Assembly (NCBI GenBank): GCA_037039685.1
Contig: JAWNGF010000001.1
Location: 2,480,001 to 2,544,000, forward strand
Origin: Ceratobasidium sp. AG-K
Lineage: Eukaryota > Basidiomycota > Agaricomycetes > Cantharellales > Ceratobasidiaceae
Direction: 5' to 3'
DNA length: 64,000 nucleotides
Every line of letters begins with the position of its first letter. Within the stretch, counting starts at the first letter, position 1. Shown here one piece after another: positions 42,172 through 55,690 of this stretch. The notes under the pieces were generated by a model, which ran no database searches, was not told the DNA's origin, and was given only the letters and a program-made list of their open reading frames with translations. The position numbers and the translations under genes were made by a program.

Positions 42172-43542
42172 TCGTTAGGTGACCGCGATTGTCCTTGGCG
42201 ACCCATCCTTCTTGTAGTTGTATAATTGCGAAAAATAGAAACCGTTGGCTTGAAATGACTCAAAATGTGTCGCTGGGTCTTAATGTTGATTATATGCGCC
42301 CTCTCCTGCCTTACCCGATTGGCTGCCTACAGAGAAACAAGCAAGCGCGCGTTATCAAATTAGCGACGCACAACACGTGCAGATAAACCGCGATTGGGAC
42401 CCATGGCCGACGTGCTTCCCAAACACATGTTCAAACGGCAAGAAGAGATTTTTTGAGTATGGCCAATTTGGCCGTTTTCGGTAATCTTGACTCTAGATGT
42501 TGGGTATTTCGAGAAATCCCTACGGGGTTCTATAAACATTTATGAAAGTTCGTTTCCTGATGTTGCCAATTCCAGTAATTTGTTGCTTGTTCAGGTTTGG
42601 TTATCTGCAAAAGCTCCTGAAACTCAAGGATTGCAGGGCGCGTCTTAGAAACCAACTAGTCTGTCAGCAGCGCCGCTTTTAAGAGTGCCAAAGTAAACTA
42701 TTTTGGCCTATTTCTCACAACCCCCCGTCCCCGCCCTCTGTGCGTACTTCCTGCGAGTGTCCTGTCCTGTTCAACAAAAAGCGTACATTCCGTTCACGCA
42801 CGGCCAAGATTGGAAACGAGAAGCCTTGGGGAACTGTTTTTTTTGTTCCGAAAGAAAGGGTAAAGGTCCCATCTCCGTGCGCCGCCGACGCCCCTCCCAT
42901 GGTCAGTTTGAACTTTTGTCCCTTGTATGACTTCGATGCCTGGCATCATCGGCTCATATTCACTTTCCGCTGTATGCTATCTAGTGCAACCGCATACTTA
43001 GATTTATGTCCTTTCGAGATTGTGGACATCACCAGTTAACCCAGGAAAGTTTGAGGGATTGTATGTATCCTCGTGTAAGGCATCATCACTTTAGTGCGCG
43101 AGCTGTGTACAGATATTGATGGCTGATTGTTCTATCTGGCTGGGTCGGTCTCTGTTTAGTGCGCGTTCTCATCCCAACATTCAGCTACGTGTCTGCCGCC
43201 GTCGTGCAAATGCCAGCGGTATTATACCCAGCCCGAGCGAATAATTGGAGGTAGATGAACTTGCGCTCATTTCAGACTTCCCAATAGCCTAACTATCATT
43301 GTAACACCTAGGGGATGCGTTGGGAAAGTGCAATACATGTAAGAACAAGGGGGCCCTGTTGGTTATTACGTAAACAACTACCAAGTTCCGGTTTTTGTTC
43401 GATTGACTTCTTGGGACTTTTCGTTGTTGTATCATATATAGGATAGTTGTATACCACTGATGACTACAATGTTGGCGAGATCTTTGATGCGATTATAATG
43501 AGTATATAAAAGACTGGGATCCACGTGAGAGCCTAATCTGGG
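42172..43542. other. Gene-poor intergenic stretch
   Basis: 1.4 kb between the convergent Ser/Thr-rich gene B and Rad3. Only short open frames without domains or plausible splice joins; two 3' flanks meet here. TATATAAA near 43,503 is not followed by a gene on the plus strand. Confidence 0.55.
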
Positions 43543-46500
43543 CTAGACCTCATCCAAGTCTACCTTTGCGAGCACATCGTCAGGGATTCCACCCTCATAT
43601 TCGTCTCCGTCCTCGTTATCATTCATGTCAACATCGGCTGGACCCATTGCACGAAGCTTGGCCTGATGAGCCTCAACATCCTCCTTTGTCCAAAGTGAGA
43701 TTCCGGTTTGTTCGGTGTCGTGGCTCTGTGATATAGTTCGCATAAAGAGCTTAGATTGAACTAGCGCCATGTCTGTAGAAAGATTGGACGCGCTCTCGGT
43801 AATATACTGGTTGATCCAGCGCGGAAGCTTGGAACGCTTGTCGGCGCGTGCAAAACGCTACGTTCGAAAAGTGTTAGCAGTGCATGAACGGACCAGGGAG
43901 CCGCACCAACTTTGTCGGCAAAGATCATGAGACCCCAATCTGTCTTTCCTCGTAGAACCCGCCCGACACATTGCGCAGCGTTTCTCATAGCGTCAAATCC
44001 AAGGAACTCGGATTCTCGAATCCGGTAAGCGTCCCGAAGGTACTCCAAACGTGCTTTCAAAATTCTGCTTTCAGTGTACTGATATGGTATACTATATGCG
44101 CGCCGGTTAGTGTCATTTACAATCGATGTCGGCGCACAGAGCTTACCCGAACATAATGACAGCTCGCCCATAGTTGTGGTCGAAATCAATGCCTTCGGAG
44201 ACTTTGCCTCGAGCGACAGAAAGCAGCACGGCGCCTCGGCCATTGTCACATGCCTTGCGATAGTTTTCCAGCGCCACGCTTGTCTCGTTTGCATCCGGTG
44301 TTTCTACAAAAATGAGTTTGTTTTTCCAAACTTCGCTGAGAATGCCCTGAGTATAATATTAGTATCAGTAAGGAGTGTGAGCCTGAAAACTAGCCATATC
44401 ATGCCACGCAGCTACGATACTTTCCATGTACAAGTAGCTCGGGAAGAATGCGACAACGCCATCGGGCACAATTTTGCAATACTCGATTAGAATGCTCCCA
44501 AAGTTCCTAACCACACTCGGATCGTTGCGAACCTCGAATCGAGAGCTAATTGCGACCTGATCGGATCCACGCGTAATGACGAGCGGAAGGAAACAATTGC
44601 GTGTGAGTGTCATAGGGTAAGTTTCTTGTACGACGGGGGTAAACTGCAGCATTTTGGGGTACATGTCGAGTGGGGAAATCGTACCCGATGTGATGACGAC
44701 ACTGCTGAAGCGCTCAAACACCGGCTTGATGGCTAGGGAGGGATCGAGGCATGTGAAATGAAATATGGGATTTGGTACAGTTGTGTTTTCGCCTTCGAAC
44801 GGCTCTAAGATGAGTAGGAAGCCTAAGCAGCGAGGTCAATTACCAGCACGACCAAGCCATAATGACGCCTGCCTTTTTCATACGTTGATACCAAAGTCGC
44901 AAAGTTGGCAACTTTTTGAAGAGCAGAGTATTCATCGATTTTCGTCAGCTCAAGTGTTCGTATCAGTGATTGTAAACGCTCAGCGCAGAATCTGTGACCG
45001 CCAGACTAAATGAGTCAACATTTGGTAATGTCGTAATTACTCACCTCAGTGGCCGGCGTTCAATGTAGGTAATGTCCTTCAAATGTTGTAAAAACGAGAG
45101 AGGAGTTTCTGCAACAACATGCAGAACTCGCATTCGAGTCTAGGTTGTATTGTCAGTCACGCTAGCACTTGATTTACAGCAACACCATACCTTGAGGTAC
45201 TCGACAAGTCGCTTGAGAAAAGCAATGAAATGTTCGGCCTTTCTGATATTCCCAGGGACAGCCTCCTTGAGGAGATCGTCTGGTAGAACTAACAAACGTA
45301 CTTCAAAACGTGGCGTGCAGTTGGGACACAACAACTAACCAGGATTGGCCATAATAGCGTCCTCCGCACGATCGTTGTCCGCTTCTTGTAGGCCTTCCAC
45401 TAGCTTCTCGTATTCTTCCTGCAACCGAGATGCATCTGTCGCCTTAATTCTGAAGAGAAAAAACTGTCTAAGCAATATTTTCGAGAACAAACCCCATACG
45501 TACTCGTCGATCTTCTCGCCTAGCCTTGTAACACTTCGTGCTGCAGCATCCAGCATAGGCCTTGTAAGGTCAATACTTAGCGACTCAATGCATACGTTAT
45601 CTAGGTAGTTTGTTAACCAGTTTAGCCCGAGCTGTCACGATTGGTGCCATACCAATGTTGTGCGCCTCGTCGAACACGACAATGGCATCTTTTGAAAGCT
45701 CTTTTGAAACTTGCTCTGCGACTTTCGGGTCTAGAAGATAGTGGAATGAATAAATTATTACATCGACAAACGGCATCTGCTTCAATTTAGCTGAGATGCC
45801 AAGGCGACGTTCAAGGTAGACATACCATTCGTCGAATCGTAAAGTATGGGCACGTGGTTCGTTCCCGCCCCATATTCGATATGTCGGCTAATGTGTGAAT
45901 CCCAGCCGGAATGAGTGCGCCTTCTTCCATATCATTCAAGCCCTAGTATTGAACATAAGGCCACATAAATATAGGAGATATGGTATGCACTCGCCTCATG
46001 CCAAGCACAGAGTGGATAATTCCCTGGATCATTTCGACCCTTCTCGACCGCCGAGGAGTTCGTGAGATCCCGACAGCGAGCATCGACCACTTTACCCTTT
46101 TTCTCCCTCGAGACGTCTGGATGCAGACACAAGTTTTTACGACTAGTCAGACCAAGACCCGTGAATGCCTCTTCTTTTACACGCTGTTCGGGTGTTTCTG
46201 CTTGAGAGATTCGGTAAGCCATAAGTCGTTTCAACTCGGAAAGTGCTTTTTCTATCTCGGGAACAGTCCGAGAGCAGTATATTAATTTGCGCTTTACGGA
46301 GTGAAACTTGAGGGCTCTTCGTCAGTAAAATAGCCTCCCAATATACGGTAGAAATCACCTGTAAGTACGAGACAATGAGAGATAGCAACGAGACAGTTTT
46401 CCCAGTGCCCGAAGGCATTTCGAGTACGCAATGCCCCTAGCACAAGCTCAGAATCATTGAAGAATAATATGGCTTTTTCAATATGCTTACCGTTGCGTCT

Positions 46501-46696
46501 AATGTTCGTTTAAGATCACACATATACGAATACTGTTCTTAAACAACTGTCACCTCACTTGCGAAACGTGAAGGGAGAAACAAGCAGACCTGGATATATT
46601 CTGTCATAAGGGAAAATCACCTAAAAAATATTACAGCGATCTGTTACGTCCCGACTCCTTGCAACTCACTGGAAGGTCGTCTATATAGAACTTCAT
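43543..46696 (-). CDS. RAD3: DNA repair/transcription helicase Rad3 (XPD/ERCC2), TFIIH subunit
   Basis: 5'-3' DNA helicase of TFIIH, needed for nucleotide excision repair. The first exon from ATG 46696 encodes MKFYIDDLP, and [11 protein letters not shown] and [12 protein letters not shown] follow across introns. Walker A is MPSGTGKT (46395-46418). The iron-sulfur cluster Cys are visible in NLCLHP, ARCRDLT, PLCAWHE and TTCPYF. The Walker B/DEAH box is FDEAHNI (45660-45671 for DEAH). Helicase domain 2 shows [57 protein letters not shown] and [19 protein letters not shown]. The C-terminus has [18 protein letters not shown] and an acidic tail, stop at 43543. About 15 introns. CACGTGA is 44 nt upstream of the ATG. 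Confidence 0.92.
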
Positions 46697-46866
46697 GATG
46701 ACTGCGAATGTGGTGGCTGGAAGCTGGTGCCGATCGCTGCACGTGATTTGAGTCAGCGATCAGGGACGCGACTGGATAAGCGCCGCCAAGCCTAACGCGA
46801 CGTCATGCGAGCACGTCTGCGTCGTTTAAGTTCTGGGGAGAAAACACAGCTGTGCACACGACCACC
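46697..46866. promoter_or_regulatory. Bidirectional promoter, Rad3 / PAP2 phosphatase
   Basis: 170 nt between divergent start codons. CACGTGA at 46740-46746 is close to the Rad3 start. No TATA box. Confidence 0.55.
46740..46746 (-). promoter_or_regulatory. CACGTGA element upstream of Rad3
   Basis: CACGTGA on the plus strand, 44 nt upstream of the Rad3 start, in the same orientation relative to its gene as at DPP3, the J protein and the MFS gene. Confidence 0.4.
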
Positions 46867-48443
46867 ATGAACTCGGCCCGCGCCCCACAGCTTGACGTCG
46901 AGGGCGTACCGTCTAACCCTCCATCCAGCAAGCGACTCGCATTTATCGACCATGTGCCGACATTCAGGCAGTATATCCAGGACACTTGGCTGGACTTGCT
47001 GGTCGTGATTTGTGTTGGAGCCCTAGTGTGTCCCCTGTCTGCGAATTTGACACAATCGAGGCTGATACAGAACAGGCTCTAGGACTGAACTCGGCTGACG
47101 GCGCATCCACTAGACAATTCCCGGTCATCTTTCGCCAAGACGGCGACGTTGTCTACCCTGTGCGTTCGCCTGTAACGAGGTTGAACCCAACTCACATTTG
47201 CTATATAGACATTTGCGTATCCCCGAAGGAGCTCTATGTCAGTAATGACTGCTGTCACTACTAATCTACTTGGCTAACGATGTATTCCAGCATTCCAATC
47301 TGGCTCGATGCGTTGCTTGCCATTCTCATACCCACATTATTTTTCGTTATTGCTCAAATAAGAGTCAGGTACGTTGGAAGGGGTGAATGCACCTCGTTAG
47401 TGCTAACCCCTAACCAGGTCGCTGTACGATCTCAACACTGCCTTCTGGGGAGTTATCTGGGCAATTGCATCCACGACACTCTTCCAGGTCTTCATCAAAA
47501 CCCTAATTGGAGGCTTTAGACCTCACTTCCTGTCAGGTGAGCCTGAATTTTGTCCGAGTCTACCCGCATTTACTGAGCTTCTATAGTTTGCAACCCTGAC
47601 ATCTCGAGAATACAAGGGGCCGGCACAGGTTTCCAAGGTATTATGTATGATAGCTCGGTATGTTTCAACCCACTTACTATCGAATCTGTCGCTCACAAGC
47701 ATGGTAGATATGTTCCCCGGACGCCAATAAAGCCCACCTAAGGGACGCTATGAAATCATTTCCCAGTGGCCATACTACAGCTGCTGTGGCAGGTTACCTC
47801 TACCTAAGCCTATATTTTAACGCCAAGATGAAGATCTTCTCGGTAAGCAGAGCATAATGCTATCCGCATATCCTTGGCACGGCACTGACATAGAATCTCC
47901 CACAGGATGAGCGACCTCACTTCTACAAACTACTCGTGTTTCTCGCACCGCTCCTGGGTGCTGCGCTTATTGGAGGGGTTTTGACCGTGGACAGTAAGTG
48001 GGTATAACTGCTTCTCTCGAGGTCATGCTGAATGGGCTGCACTGCCAGATTCTCACCATTGGTACGACGTGGTTGCGGGTGCCGTTATAGGCGCAATTGG
48101 GGCATTTTCGGCGTTTCGAATGTCCTACGCCTCGATCTGGGACCATAGGTTCAACCACATCCCCCTTCCTCGACCTAGATCTACCTGGTCACCGTTTAAT
48201 CCCTCGACTAGACTTGAAAAGTCCAACGGGTTACCTATGGGCAACGGTCTTGCTAAGCAGCCCGCAGCTGGACCAGCTCATTTCACGTATATGACTGGCG
48301 TACCGCAATTCCCCTCTTTTGCGCACCCGAGGGACTGGGCGCCTGCCGGTGCTCCAGGCGATGCTTGGAATGCTAACTCGAATGAGCTCGGGCCGGGTCA
48401 TACTGATGTCGAGTTTCAGCGTCAGGCTCGGTTGAGAACGTAG
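46867..48443 (+). CDS. PAP2-family lipid phosphate phosphatase (Dpp1/Lpp1-like)
   Basis: Integral membrane enzyme that dephosphorylates phosphatidate, diacylglycerol pyrophosphate and related lipids. Motifs of the PAP2 fold in order: KTLIGGFRP (KxxxxxxRP), SFPSGHTTAAVAGYLYLS (PSGH) and NSHHWYDVVAGAVIGAIGAF for the third motif, where the usual Ser-Arg start is replaced by Asn-Ser. Six membrane segments are recognisable, from TWLDLLVVICVGAL, IPIWLDALLAILIPTLFFVI and LVFLAPLLGAALIGG. The long C-terminal tail is polar and Pro-rich. The start at 46867 (MNSARAPQLDVEG) is preferred; an ATG five codons upstream is possible. Five to seven short introns; stop at 48441-48443. Confidence 0.85.
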
Positions 48444-49303
48444 GCTGTGATCCGTGTAATGTAACGCGTGCGGTTAGTTGAACGAACTTATGTATTTACA
48501 ATAATCGGCAATAAATTCACTTTTCTGAATGTACACCTAATTACAACTACAGAGCCAAAACGACACTAGTCAATCCTTAAGCCGATCTCAAAGTTTGCCC
48601 GGGATCGGCTGATTCCTCGCTGGTGGATGTGGGGCCAGGCTGCAAGTAATATTAATACAACCGTACTCCACCGCTTATAAAGTGCGGCTATGATGAAGCT
48701 ACTGATTACTTCCATTTTAAGATCGGGCGCAAGCTGGCAAAGTGGAGGCAAAATCACAGACTTTGAGTCTCTGACCAAGCAAAAGACCGAGAGAAGCTAC
48801 TGCATGTGGAGGTGTGGGGGTGTGTGTAACAAGCGAACTTTTGACACAGACCGAAGCATCTAGTCAATAGAACATATGCCTAAAATCAACCAACATACGA
48901 GAGCGTGTGACTCTTACTATCGAGCAATATCATTCTTAGCGGCTTTCATTGTGTATTGCGATCATTGCCAAGGTGGTCCTTTACTCTACTCACTTGGTTT
49001 GGGCTTGACCGGCCCCGTTTTGACCGACGAGTCACTATCATTATTGACCCTACTTAGAGAGCTCCACAGCATCGAGCTTTCTCTCGCTATGGCCTTCAAC
49101 ATTCCCACGCGCGCAATGAGAGGCGGGGGTTTTGTAGTGCCCAAATTCGATGACTTGGAAATTAGTCAGAGCGGGAGCCGGACTTGGTCTATTGCCGAAA
49201 CCAATATCCTAGCGAGACTATAAAGCAGCTAGTGAAGCGCACCTCTTTCTCTCCAGATTACTCCGTCTCTTGTCTCACTTACCTCGTACTTATTTCAATA
49301 AAC
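48444..49303. other. Intergenic, no supported gene
   Basis: 860 nt between the PAP2 gene and the flavin oxidoreductase. One open frame of 115 codons (48876-49223) has no recognisable domain and probably lies in the promoter or leader of the next gene. Confidence 0.5.
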
Positions 49304-50973
<1,670 letters not shown>

Positions 50974-51440
50974 TAAGTTAGTTTGTACAAGGACTTTCGT
51001 TCATATCCAATGTAGACTAAAATTTATATACTTGAACACCAGAAACGGTGGTTTATTCAGCGGTTCACAAGGTGCTTGAGTGGAAACACAATTTGGACTG
51101 AGCATGCCGGCTTATGAATTGTGTACTGAAATGAATTTTGAGAATGTGAATGGGCACCCTCCATTTTTGGGCGCATATATACATATGCTATTGCGGTGAT
51201 CTAGGCCAGATGTCCCGAGACCTGACATTCTGATCATGCGGCGCATATGACCGCACCGTGTTGAGCCATATTAAGACCGCCAAGCCAGCGAGCGTGCCTT
51301 GAAATTGGCGCGTTGCGACACTTTTCGCCTCGAGCACAGGTTGAGTCCGCGATGAATAGGGCGATCAGAGGTATAAAACGCCAAGCTGGGGGGATAAAAA
51401 AAGAACGCTCCCTCAAGTCCTCAGCGTATCCATTGTTGCA
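50974..51440. other. Intergenic and promoter of the histidine-phosphatase gene
   Basis: 467 nt, no gene recognised; a TATA box is present at 51372. Confidence 0.55.
51372..51378 (+). promoter_or_regulatory. TATA box of the histidine-phosphatase gene
   Basis: TATAAAA, 69 nt upstream of the ATG at 51441. Confidence 0.6.
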
Positions 51441-52709
51441 ATGCCAGGTCCTATCGATTCTCATGACCTGGCTCAACGAATCCGTTACCAGGCAAGTACC
51501 AGCATCTGCGTATGCCCATCGTTTGACCTGAGATACGCTGTAGGCTGTTCGCGGGTTTTTCGTTCAATCAGAACCTGGTGCACGTCCAGACCCTCATCCA
51601 CCGGCGTTTGGCCTCAAGAACCATGCATCCAACACATACTGGAAGGACTTTGAGGCACGTATTGAGAAGCTACAAAGTTCCGCTCCTCCAGGTACCCGGT
51701 ATGTGGTTTGTTGGATCGCACGGCACGGCCAGGGTTGGCGTAAGTGCTGCTTCCTGTCTAGGCCAGATATCTCAGAAGGACGCTAGAGTAATTTACGCTC
51801 TTGGCTGGCAGATAACGTTGCTGTGGATAAGTGGGGAATCAAGGAGTGGGAGGACCATTTGTCAAAAATCAACGGGAGAGATGGGATAACTTGGGGTCGT
51901 AAGTTGGCAATATCTCAGGCTTGATTTATGTGCTCATAACCCTTGGTTATAGCTGATGCGCGGTTGACGCCGCTGGGAGAAACTCAAGCCAAGGAAGTAA
52001 ACGAGCTATGGAAGACCGAACTCGCACGTCCTGATGACCCTGTTCCCATAGTAAGTCAACTATCACAAGGCGTACGGTCAACAAAACTAAATGATTTTCA
52101 GCCAACCAAGCTGTTTTCGTCGCCGTTGGCTCGCGCCCTAGCCACCCTAGACATAACCTTTAAAGACATTCTTCCTAAGGACGAGAATACAGGTAATCCC
52201 GTCGACCGGCCTCTAGTGCTTGAAGTACGCATACTATGCTCATCCCATGTTCTGGACATAATATACTATGTATAGGACCTCCGTGAATCGCTTGCTCCTT
52301 TCACGAGCGACAAACGAAGCACCAAGACGGAAATAGAAGCTAGGCATCCGGCTTTCGAAATCGAGCCATCGTTTGCAGAGGAGGTAGGTCACATGCATAT
52401 GCTCCACCACGCAACTCTAATTCTTCTTTACATTAGGATCCGCGATGGAGCACAACGTTTTTTGAACCAAGTGACAAGTTCCGTGATCGCATCAAGGCAA
52501 CACTCGACAAGATCTTCGGACAATCCATCAAAAGTACGGATACCTGTACGTATGCTTGACTCTTACAGGACCAGCCGACTAATAGGGTGCTAGATGTGTC
52601 TATCACAGCACACAGTGGCGTCGCCGCGGAAATTCTGAATATTATCGGCCACCGTAGCTATCCCTTGCCTGCTGGGGGCGTTATCCCTGTTGTTATCAAA
52701 ATTACATAG
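51441..52709 (+). CDS. Histidine phosphatase superfamily protein (phosphoglycerate mutase-like, Pmu1 type)
   Basis: Phosphatase of the RHG family; relatives include yeast Pmu1 and plant PGM-like proteins, with physiological substrates largely unknown. Exon 1 (51441-51491) encodes MPGPIDSHDLAQRIRYQ. A GC-AG intron (51492-51543) leads to AVRGFFVQSEPGARPDPHPP. The catalytic loop is IARHGQGWHNVAVDKWG, with the His at 51724-51726 and the His-Asn restored by splicing. DARLTPLGETQAKEV, PTKLFSSPLARALATLDITF and DLRESLAPF follow. The second catalytic His is in VSITAHSGVAAEILNIIGHR. The stop TAG is at 52707-52709. About seven introns. The TATA box at 51372 supports the start. Confidence 0.82.
51492..51543 (+). 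other. GC-AG intron, first intron of the histidine-phosphatase gene
   Basis: The donor reads CAG|gcaagt and the acceptor gctgtag, 52 nt. It joins IRYQ to AVRGFF in frame; the donor otherwise matches the fungal consensus. Confidence 0.7.
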
Positions 52710-53443
52710 AGTAGAATCGAGCTTAAGTCTTCTTGTCCTATAAACCGCGTGTATTCGGCTGTGCCTCACTCTATAGGACCTTCGTGTACATAAACATCAC
52801 GTCGATCAAATGCATATAACGTTCGTGAATTCATTAGTCATCTCTGTGTGTACAGAGTACATGCATCGACTGGCGTTGCTGAATGAAATGAGACCGAAAC
52901 GGCGGGTGACACACACTACCAGTAGACAAGCTACTCGCCAGCAGCTGGGCCAAGGTCCTAGTGACGGGCACAACCGAATACTACTTGATGGCTACGGTGC
53001 TCTCAATGGGAGTCTTTGAACCGCGAACTCGCGCGGCTCGACCGTACCCTGATTAGTAGTAAAGGGTGCAACAACAACTGTATAACGGCAATATAGTGAG
53101 CCATCAGGTGACTGTATTTCGTCATATTACTCACCAGCTAGGAGGCGACCACTTGCTCAGCTGGGACTAGCAGGCGGGTAGTGCGGACGTGCTAAGAACC
53201 GCGACTCGTGGGATCGAGGTTATGAGGCCAGTTGGTGGACGCCACACCACCGAAACCTGGGCGTGGGCCCATTTCAACCGTACACGGCTCAACGTGACAG
53301 AACTGGCGTGCTCTCAGAACACAAAGAGAGTGGCCCGGCCAATGAGAGGAGAGTTGCTCTCGGAGCGAACCCATCGGGTGGGTGTGCCGCGGATGTATGA
53401 GGGTCTAGCCATGCGCCTGCGAGCGTGCATAAAATCGCAGATA
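52710..53443. other. Intergenic between convergent genes
   Basis: 734 nt. Open frames on the plus strand from 53189 run opposite the Pro-rich gene and look like shadows. No tRNA or repeat supported. Confidence 0.5.
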
Positions 53444-55049
53444 CTACCCACGTGCAGGGGAGGCGGACTTCTGCTTCCAGGGACGCAGGAACGACCGACG
53501 GGGACGAGGCTGAAGTTGAGTTGGAATTTCGGGAGGAGGGGGCGTGATAGGGCGCTCGACCAAGACGGGTGACGCATCGTGGTTGCTGGTGCTCGATGCG
53601 AAGGAGCGCGATGGGACCTTGGGAAGCACGGCCTTGAGGGTCGAAGCAGTCCAACCAAGTATTGGGCGCTTGGGGTGAGGGGATGGAGATGGTGGGAAGC
53701 CGCCAGAGCTCGAGGACTTCATTGATGAGCGAGGATGGGGTGAGAGGTAAGTTGGCTTCGTGGGCTGAGAGATGAACGGCGCAGCGGCGACACGGGGACG
53801 GGGACTCATGCTCGTCAAAGACGAACGACGTTCTGAAGGTGGAGGGGCAGGGGTTGGAGGGAACGGAAGTGGCTGAAGCGGCATAGATCCATCAATGGGC
53901 CGCGACAAACCGGTCCGCTTCCAGCTCCAAGTACGAGAGCTCGCTCGCTCGCTCCGGTTCTGGCTATCCACTGGGGACTGCGGAACGGAAGGAGGGCGTG
54001 ACTCGGTTGTACTTTTGGTCGCTGTTCGCCACGATCGGGTCGATGTACTGATATGAGGAGAGTTGGTGAGCACCTCTGGAGGCGGCCCGAGAGGGTCAAG
54101 AGGCGCATAAAATGCATCGCTGACAGAGCTGAGTTCTCGGGGCGTTTGCGCAGCCGTAGATGGCCAGGGGATTTCGGGGAGTGGATATCGGGTTGTCCCT
54201 GTTTTCGCAATCGATCCCAGAGACGAGAGCGTAGATGACGTTCGATAGGAGACTGGTCGCGTGGACGGATCTGGTACGATCGGCAAGGAAAACACCGAAG
54301 AGGGCGTTGAAGGAGGTGCTGGTGGTGCTGGATTGGGAATCGGTGTAGCTTTGCTTGTGGGCGGACGGGTGCCTGAACTGGCGTGACTGTTTGTGCTCGA
54401 CGGAGGGTGGGGATTCGAAGGGCGTGGAGGGAGCAGAGAGGGTCGCATAGAGGGTGCCGTGGCGGGCGTCTGGATCGCAACCGGACTCGCGGTCGGGATC
54501 GGCTCGCCGTTGGATACACCGAGCGGACGACGGGTGTCTTTGGCCTTGGGACGATCGACGTCCTTTGTGCGAGACTTGGTCGTCCTGCTCGATTTCAGCG
54601 CGCGGGGTGCCTCATAGATTACCTCGCATGGCTGTCGAGCGGGGTGTCGCTCGCGCGTATCTCGCTTGTGACGTGACCGGTGCACCTTTGTAGGGGGCGG
54701 CAAGATGCTAGTGCGCAGCCCAATTTTCAATATATGCACAGGAAAAACAAACAAATCCCGCACCTTTGTAGCTTCTCGCATTTGTCGCAGCGTCGGTTTA
54801 CTGGCGGCTTGACCAGTAGGACGCGCGGCCCCAAATTAATGGTACACGGGCAGAGGATGCCCTGGCAATCCTCTGGGTGGCATATGCTCTGGCGACATGA
54901 GGGAAGGAGGCAATCGACAAACTCGACTTCCCTACGCAACCGAGGGCATAAAATCAGATGTGCCCGGGCCATTCCGGACATTGTACTCACAAGATGTCTA
55001 CGCAGCCGCACTGCTTGAAGCGCATTCCGCTTGCTCGTTCGAAGCACAT
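53444..55049 (-). CDS. Agaricomycete protein with N-terminal Cys/His-rich domain and long Pro/Ser-rich tail
   Basis: Function unknown. The start at 55049 gives MCFERASGMRFKQCGCVDIL, and a short intron leads to VEFVDCLLPSCRQSICHPED, then CQGILCPC and RRCDKCEKLQ. The spaced Cys/His residues (C..CGC, DC...C, CHPEDC, CPC, CDKC) suggest a zinc-binding module; I know similar short N-terminal modules from Agaricomycete hypothetical proteins. An intron running from AG|gtgcgg to an acceptor at gcactag joins KLQ to SILPPPTKVHRSRHKRDTRE. Then ~400 residues of Pro/Ser/Thr-rich, basic, disordered sequence run to a stop at 53444, ending in RRSFLRPWKQKSASPARG. The tail could bind SH3 or actin-related partners, but nothing here proves it. 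Confidence 0.6.
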
Positions 55050-55690
55050 GTTGTCGGTGAGAAACACCAGGAGTGTTGCAGGCGGCAGTGGGGGCGACGA
55101 TCAACGACAGTGGGACCAGAGTTTAACTCTGGAGAAAGGTTCAATACGGCAGTAGGGGAGAGGGGAAAACTTGAGGTATGGGCGCTCTGACCCCCGCTAG
55201 TTAAAGCAATTTCTCACCCCAGGTCGATTTCCCCATAGAACACTAAGCCAAAATGAGCTCCACGATCAACAGTAAATCAAAGGCGCGATAACCCAGATAC
55301 GGGTGATAAGTTGAGCCCCGGCACGAGCTTTCCGAGTGTTTCTCTTGCCTCGAGGCCAGTCGTCATCCGCTATTGGTGTCACGCGGGCGCTTAGTTCCTA
55401 TGTTGGGCACAGGAAACAAACAAAGCTTAAAAATTTTCTGGTGGGCCTCTGCGGCGTGGCAAGAAACACGTGGGAGCCATGCCAAAGACCAATCAGAACC
55501 GCCAGGCAGCGCAGCACTCGCAAGCAAGAGCCCCGACATGTGGACAAAAGGCCGTGAGGCGTAATGACACTGTGCGGGGGTTGTACGAATTTGGGCCCCA
55601 TTATTTTCATTTTCGAATAATTACCCTGCTGTTATTCATAAACGCTTTTTCCAGAGCAGGAAGTACAACAAAGCGGTAAATGCTTGCCGC
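55050..55690. other. Intergenic between the Cys-rich gene and eIF3m
   Basis: 641 nt; no gene recognised on either strand. It is the 3' flank of eIF3m and the 5' flank of the Cys-rich gene. Confidence 0.55.

Noticed and set aside
48876..49223. 115-codon open frame before the flavin oxidoreductase
   Set aside because: Hydrophobic start but no recognisable domain; more likely promoter or leader sequence.
53149..53230. tRNA-like stretch (GCTCAGCTGGGACTAG followed by GGATCGAGGTTA)
   Set aside because: The second half lacks the GGTTCGANTCC box and no acceptor stem closes; not a tRNA.
53189..53572. 127-codon plus-strand open frame
   Set aside because: Overlaps the opposite-strand Pro-rich gene and has no own features; a shadow.
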